Shown in pieces: positions 58,638 to 64,000 of a stretch of 64,000 nucleotides of DNA. Made by a program: the position numbers and the translations under genes. The stretch lies in the NCBI GenBank assembly GCA_946807835.1, contig OX327699.1:19828014-19892013 (forward strand). Reading direction: 5' to 3'. This DNA is from Ailanthus altissimus. Its lineage: Eukaryota; Streptophyta; Magnoliopsida; Sapindales; Simaroubaceae. Each line of letters starts with the position of its first letter. The first letter of the stretch is position 1. Under the pieces are notes generated by a model. It searched no databases. It was not told the origin of the DNA and worked only from the letters and a program-made list of their open reading frames with translations.

Positions 58638-59297
58638 GACTGAGGTGTTGAGGAGATTTTTTAGGACAATATTGGAATTTGGAAATTTCAAAATGCAATA
58701 TAAGTTTTATTCTGCAAGAAAGTCTTTCCCAATAATTACATAACATTATCTCCTATTCCGTATGTCTTTTATGTTTGATATTTTTTATGGTGAATTTTTT
58801 TGAATGGATGCTTTTGCTTGGATTTTGAAGTTCTGTTTTCTCCAATTTCCTTTTGCTCTTCATTGGTTCTCCAATTTCCTTTTGTTCTTCATTGGGGCCC
58901 ATCACAGCAACTATCAAACTCGATACTCCTCGTAAGCCTAGGTTGACCCGTGCAATATAACAGTCGGAGACCATTTCAATTTGGAGCATCTTCACTTTCT
59001 TGCTGATGCTATTCCAATTACGACCATCACACCGGATCCAACCCTTCCCTGGAAATCAAGTGGATCATGTGAAAAATTGTGAACTATTAAACCTTTTACT
59101 TATTTCATTTTATATAACGAGACTAAATATTTCAATAAAATGTACACGTATACATAAATTACAAAATATAATAACTTATGTAATTATATATATTATGAAC
59201 AAATTTTAAAATGTAAAGACTATCACACTGTATAAATTCTTACGATAATTTAAAAAAATGTAAAAAAAAATAAGAAAAAAATATATAAACTTGTGAC
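58638..59297. other. upstream flank of the truncated pseudogene
   Basis: 58640-58860 resembles the flank upstream of the large pseudogene (GGATGCTTTTGCTTGGAT block). A short direct repeat (TCCAATTTCCTTTTG) lies at 58839 and 58870. The minus strand at 58753-59040 can be read for about 90 residues (GLRGVSSLIVAVMGP) without a family match. Confidence 0.45.
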
Positions 59298-60655
59298 TGT
59301 TAGGGATAATGCCATAAAAGCATGTACTTGTATTATTTTTTATGAAATTAATAAAATTATAATTTTATACTTGATGAGTGTTCATATTTTTATGACATAA
59401 ATATCATAAAATTCTTTATTTATTTATGTAATCATAACTTTAGTATATAATTGTTATATATAAAATGATTAAAGTTATGGATAATAAATAGAAAATACCA
59501 TAATAAATTAATTAAAGTTTGAGATTTTTAATTAAATATTATTAGTGCAGTCCGCAGACATTTAAAATGTAATGATCTTATCCGGATTACTAATGTAGTG
59601 ATATTATGGTGGAGGCACTATATATAATATGTTTATATAGGACTGGACCAAATGTAGTTTGAATTCTTATGTAAAATATCGTTGTTAATTAAGAATTCAA
59701 ATAACATTAACTGATGATTATATGAAGATTAACCTTAATCTTGAGTGATTATAAACTCCTGTTTATGTCATTATGTCATTTGAAATACTCATTATGATTT
59801 GTTTAAAGAACATACTAAAAACTTGTATTTTGATGGCATTGTGAGATAAACGGTTGGGATATGATTACAGATAAGGAATCCATTCATTCCTAATAGAAGT
59901 TAGAAAGAAGGTTCTCTTAAGAGTTAATTCTATAACTGAACGGTTAAAGCGCTCAATTTGTAATAATGTTACAAATTAATTGTTCATTGGTGAATTAATG
60001 GTACTTAAGGATAAAGCAATAATTAGAGGGGTAATACGATAATTAACCTAACTCTAATTATGAACTATCTATGGAGGGTTAAATTGCATGTAGTGATTAA
60101 ATCAATGGACTGCTCTAAGTTTTCTGAGTAAATTATATCTACAATTTCAAGAGTGCAATTTCAGATTTTTAGTGGAATAATACTAGAATTAATAAATTGA
60201 ATTAATTAATTATTCAAATTTATTGAAGCTTGAAATTGTAGATCCATAGGTCCCCAATACCACCTCTTTTATTATTACAATAAACAATTAAAAATGATTG
60301 TGTAATTATACAAATTGTTTGTGTACAGAAAATAGTTTGCAAATACGTATGTTTTATATTTGGATAAAATTAATATAGATAAGATCTTATTCAAATTTAA
60401 TTAAATATTTAATTTAAAAAATTAAATAAATAAAATCTTAAGGATAATTTTTGAAATTATCAAAAAGATTTTAAATTTAATTTTAGTGTTTTTCTTCTAT
60501 TAAAAGATTAATAATGTTCAAATATTGGGTATTATAAGTTAACCACATAGAGTTCTACTCTTTGTGGTTAACCCAGCTAGTAGACCAAGGAGTTGGTAAG
60601 TCCTACACAATCTATCAATGACTCAGTGAATAGACATAATCTAAAAATATTACAT
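59298..60655 (+). mobile_element. LTR-like repeat (TGTTAGGGATAATGCC type)
   Basis: Starts TGTTAGGGATAATGCCATAA and is non-coding and AT-rich. Its closing part (ACCAAGGAGTTGGTAAGTCC, about 60583-60602) resembles AACTACCAACGAGTTGG at about 10562-10578 near the end of the 8487 repeat. Probably a solo or truncated LTR of a related family. No target duplication found. Confidence 0.45.
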
Positions 60656-60668
60656 ACAAAAACGGATC

Positions 60669-60737
60669 TACTGTAGGGTCTAGGGGGGTCATAACCCTCC
60701 CCAGCCCTGCAGTATGACCCCCCTAAACCCTGCAGTA
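60669..60737. repeat. 25-bp-arm hairpin
   Basis: Arms 60669-60693 and 60713-60737 with a 19-base loop. 23 of 25 positions pair, and one mismatch would be a G-U wobble in RNA. The arms contain TAGGGGGGTCATA and its complement. Confidence 0.9.
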
Positions 60738-61526
60738 GCCCTCAAATGTGTATTATTACACAATTGCTCCCCTAGTTTTTTTTTAAATTTCCTTAAATTT
60801 TTATTATATTTGTAATTTGCCCCCCTCAAAATTTTTTTTAATACAAATGAAATTCTTTTCTTACATGAAATACATCTTTTCTTTAATACAAATGATTTTT
60901 ATACTTAAAATTCTTTTTTCATATGAAAAATAATTTTTTCAATTTAAATTATATAAATAAACTCACAATTATGGAACACCATATATTGGTAATTTTATCT
61001 TCTTTTCAATTTACATCAAACTCTTTTCCTAGGTCAAAAGCCAAAACAAAAAAAACTTCAAAAAATAAGTAAGTTAGAATCTTTTAAATTTTATAAAATT
61101 TAATTTATATATTATTTAATTTTATAATATATTACTATTATAACTTTATATGTATTTTTTTATGGATCATGGTCTTTTGGTGTCTACTACTACAACTAAT
61201 AAACATTTATTTTTGGTTACGTATATTATCAAGATAAGACTTCGCAATAAAAAGAAAAATAATTTTTTTTGTCAAACTCATTAATTACATATATTGAAAG
61301 AAAAATTGCAAAAAAATTTAGTATAAAATCAATTAAAGATGATTTTCAAGAACAAAAGAATATCGAGTTGCTTTTTGATATAGATTATGGTAAATTTTCT
61401 AACACCATAATTTTTTAGGTTATTGAAAAAATAGAATAAAATATTTTTTTATAATTTTGTTTAAATAGTATTTTATTTTATTTTATTATACTTAAAAATT
61501 TTTGTTACGATTTGACACCCACCACA

Positions 61527-61543
61527 CCCCCCCCCCCCCCCCC
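61527..61543. repeat. C17 homopolymer
   Basis: Seventeen consecutive C in otherwise AT-rich DNA; the length may be unreliable in sequencing. Confidence 0.9.
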
Positions 61544-61575
61544 AAAACTTAAATGCTAATTCTGCCATTGATTAT

Positions 61576-62340
61576 ATAATTTATATATACTGTAAATAAT
61601 AGCTTCTTTATAATAATGTAATAATAAATAATATTATATTTAATGTACACATATAAATCTGTAATATAGAATAATTCTAACATCGTATACTGAGTAATCA
61701 ATAAATTTGTATTAAAAACATGAGTTGTCATAAAATTTGTGCTAAAATTGAAAATTATAACATAATACTGAAAATCTAAAAATATAAACTATCTTGAAAT
61801 CTGTTTTAAAGTTGAATATATTTAACATAGCTCTAGAAACATGTACTATATACATATTGAAAATTACACCAAACTTGTACTTAAAAAAAGTGGTCTCAAC
61901 TAGCAGTGTAACTCTCGCACAAGAAAAGTGAAGGAACGTGGTCTCATTCGATGGAACGTAATTATAAATTATACTATAATAAATTTTGAAAATATTTTTA
62001 AATATACTAATTAGTATAAATATTTATCTGTTTAAAATAAATCATGAATAAACCTAATAACATTAATTGAAACATAAACTACAGTATTAAAAGCATATAA
62101 AATATATATAATTATTCACTAATAAAATTACACTAATCCTGAACTGGATTAGATTATGAAGTTTGCCACCTATAAATACTTCTCTTATATCATAAAATAT
62201 AAAAATATATTATTAATAATCATATGTATCATAAAAATTAAAACAACAATATTCCAAGAGTAATATAAATCTAACTCCCTAAACTCATTTCCTATCATTT
62301 TTCAATAATTTTTTATTTGTTTATCTTTTTCTCGGCTCTC
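61576..62340. other. AT-rich spacer
   Basis: Very AT-rich with no coding sequence recognised. Confidence 0.5.
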
Positions 62341-62424
62341 TTTTTTATTTCTTTTTCTTTTGCCTTCTCATTCAATTGCTTCTTTTTTATTTCTTTTTCT
62401 TTTGCCTTCTCATTCAATTGCTTC
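62341..62424. repeat. perfect 42-bp tandem duplication
   Basis: Copies 62341-62382 and 62383-62424 are identical (TTTTTTATTTC to CAATTGCTTC), so the duplication is recent. Confidence 0.95.
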
Positions 62425-62436
62425 TGCCTCTATCTC

Positions 62437-62612
62437 GACTTTCATCCAATAACAATGAAGCAAAGTCCCCTTATATAGCAATTTTTGGCCGCCCATGAGA
62501 CCAATTGAAAACTAACACCATTTACATGACTTTCATCCAACAACAATGAAGCGAAGTCCCCTTATATAGCAATTTTTGGCCGCCCATGAGACCAATTGAA
62601 AACTAACACCAT
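62437..62612. repeat. 91-bp tandem duplication with a TATA-like core
   Basis: Copies 62437-62527 and 62528-62612 differ at two positions over 85 bp. Each holds CCTTATATAGCAA, which looks like a core promoter, and TTTTTGGCCGCCCATGAGACC. A G-box CACGTG lies shortly after (62642-62647). No reading frame of note follows. Confidence 0.9.
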
Positions 62613-62749
62613 CACAATGCCTCCAAGCCCCACGTAAGGCCCACGTGTTAAACTCATTGTCTCTTCTCATCAATTCATTTCTCTCTTTCATTTATTTATT
62701 TATTATTTTGCTACTAATCTTCACTTAAATGAGTACAAGGCACGTGCAC

Positions 62750-63240
62750 TACAGTTGTTAACTCCATATACAATGGTTTTGTAAGTCTTATCTGGCATTA
62801 CAATCGGCTTACTTTGTAACTCTAGTGATAAAGAAATCATTTATTGTGAAATATTCTGTGTTTGAATCATCATTTATATGAATTGCCGTTAAATGAAGCT
62901 AACTAGGTAGTAATCTCCTTTGTGTCACAAAGAGCTCGCATAAAGCAATGAAAATAGGCAAATGGTGGCATTACTAATGGCGTCTCTAGGCTTATACTAA
63001 TTAGTTATTCCTTACAAATTCTGGATTTTCCTTCTGGTAAAAACTAAAAAGACGAGAGCTAGCCATTTTTTAAATTGGCATCATGAGATTGGTTTTGTCT
63101 CTGCCGATTGAATGTATTGTGGCTTGTGCACTACACACGAACTTTATCCTGTGGGAATTTTCTGGAGGGTTTGTTTCGACACTTGAATCCGTGCCCTTAC
63201 CCAGTACTCATCGAAGGAAAATGTCAACTCTGAATTAGAA
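62750..63240. repeat. segmental duplication, copy distal to the truncated pseudogene
   Basis: Collinear with 45180-45690 (shared blocks listed there). It should lie directly upstream of the truncated pseudogene, but about 3.9 kb of LTR-like and other sequence separates the two. Confidence 0.8.
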
Positions 63241-64000
63241 ATGAAGAATTCATTCCCAAATAAAATGACCAAGACATGTACTTCCTCTGCCAGTGCTTTT
63301 TGGCGACAACGAAGGTGAGGAGGCAATGCAAGTGCTTAATTTTTTTAGGACTATTGCTATATTTGCTGCAGAATTGAAGAATCAAAATAAAACCAGAAAC
63401 CTGGTATTCGGGAGTCAAGAATATTCTGCAATCTTGCAGGATCAATTTTCTTTAATTTAAACTTTTGAATTTGACTTAGCATTGTTATCTAAAATCTGTC
63501 AAAAATATTAAGCAGATTGTTGGTTTAGTATGTTTCTTTTTATGTATAAATTCAGAATCAATGGTGTAAAAATAGTGATTAAAAATGTTATAGAAGATAT
63601 ATTTCGAGGAATAGATATGGAGACGAGTATACAATGCTAAGGTATCAAGATGTGGCACATAGGCACCAGGTTTTCTAGTAACCTTGGCGCTTAGGTGCCA
63701 ATTGCGGATCATATTACAAAATAAGTTTTTTTTTCTTTTTAAGTCTTTTGAGTTGGTTTTGAATTCTCAATTTGTAAACTCTTATTTTTACAAAATTTAA
63801 ATTTAGTAGGAACGTTAGAGAATTTATTTAAACTTTTATAAATTTCAGTTATCATTATCACCAACAATTAAAAGTTGAGAGAGTTATTGAAATTTTAAAA
63901 GATTTTGTGATTCTTGTAAGATTATTTTTTATAAGTTTTTATTGATTTAATAAAAGAAACGTAAATTTTAATCCATCATGAACTTTGACAATTGCCCAAC
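63241..64000 (+). other. spacer and start of another LTR-like sequence
   Basis: From about 63520 the sequence resembles the LTRs above. It has a GGCGCTTAGGTGCC palindromic word at 63687-63700 and a decayed form of the conserved block (CCATCATGAACTTTGACAATTG) at about 63973-63994. The repeat runs off the window edge. Confidence 0.35.

Larger units (their letters stand above)
60656..61575. mobile_element. possible non-autonomous DNA transposon
   Basis: Between ACGGATCTACTGTAGGG on the left and CTTAAATGCTAATTCTGCC on the right lies AT-rich sequence with a hairpin, G/C runs and no coding. Plant hAT-like elements often show such G-run and C-run ends. No terminal inverted repeat or 8-bp duplication could be confirmed. 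Confidence 0.3.

Noticed and set aside
1..64000. CRISPR arrays, bacterial-type operons, tRNA or rRNA genes
   Set aside because: No spaced repeats of CRISPR type, no ribosome-binding patterns and no cloverleaf or rRNA sequence were seen. The tRNA-like matches are retroelement primer-binding sites.

Overview
The window is nuclear DNA of a eudicot plant. It has GT-AG introns in low-GC sequence, plant-specific families (SPATULA/ALC and bHLH95/ZHOUPI bHLH factors, an At1g01540-type receptor-like kinase, an SBT1-type subtilase) and dense, mostly dead retrotransposons. The species cannot be named from the sequence alone.

Layout. 1-2364 (+): 3' part of a RING-H2 E3 ubiquitin ligase gene. 4593-6952 (+): six-exon SPATULA/ALC-type bHLH gene. 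8.5-12.4 kb: LTR-type repeats and tandem duplications. 14800-17460 (+): three-exon bHLH95/ZHOUPI-type gene. 18914-23111 (-): 5'-truncated LINE with its target-site duplication and a solo LTR nested in it. 23792-26337 (+): seven-exon receptor-like kinase gene. 27224-27931: tandem array of a tiny LTR element (TRIM-like). 29754-44962 (-): one subtilase pseudogene stretched to 15.2 kb by a solo LTR, a deleted Copia element and a Galadriel-like gypsy element whose left LTR is split by a second gypsy element. 48064-50358 (+): intact, intronless subtilase, divergent from the pseudogene. 53.6-57.0 kb: further LTR relics, including a gypsy integrase relic. 57758-58637 (-): second, truncated subtilase pseudogene. 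59.3-61.6 kb: LTR-like and DNA-transposon-like sequence that splits a duplicated flank. 62.3-64.0 kb: tandem repeats, the other half of that flank, and the start of another LTR-like sequence.

Five protein genes look functional: the RING ligase, two bHLH factors, the kinase and one subtilase. They share no operon-like logic. The subtilases form a local family of one live and two dead copies, and most of the remaining DNA records layered insertion. Insertion order can be read from target-site duplications. The clearest case is an outer gypsy LTR whose two pieces, once the inner element is removed, add up to exactly the 520 bp of its partner LTR.
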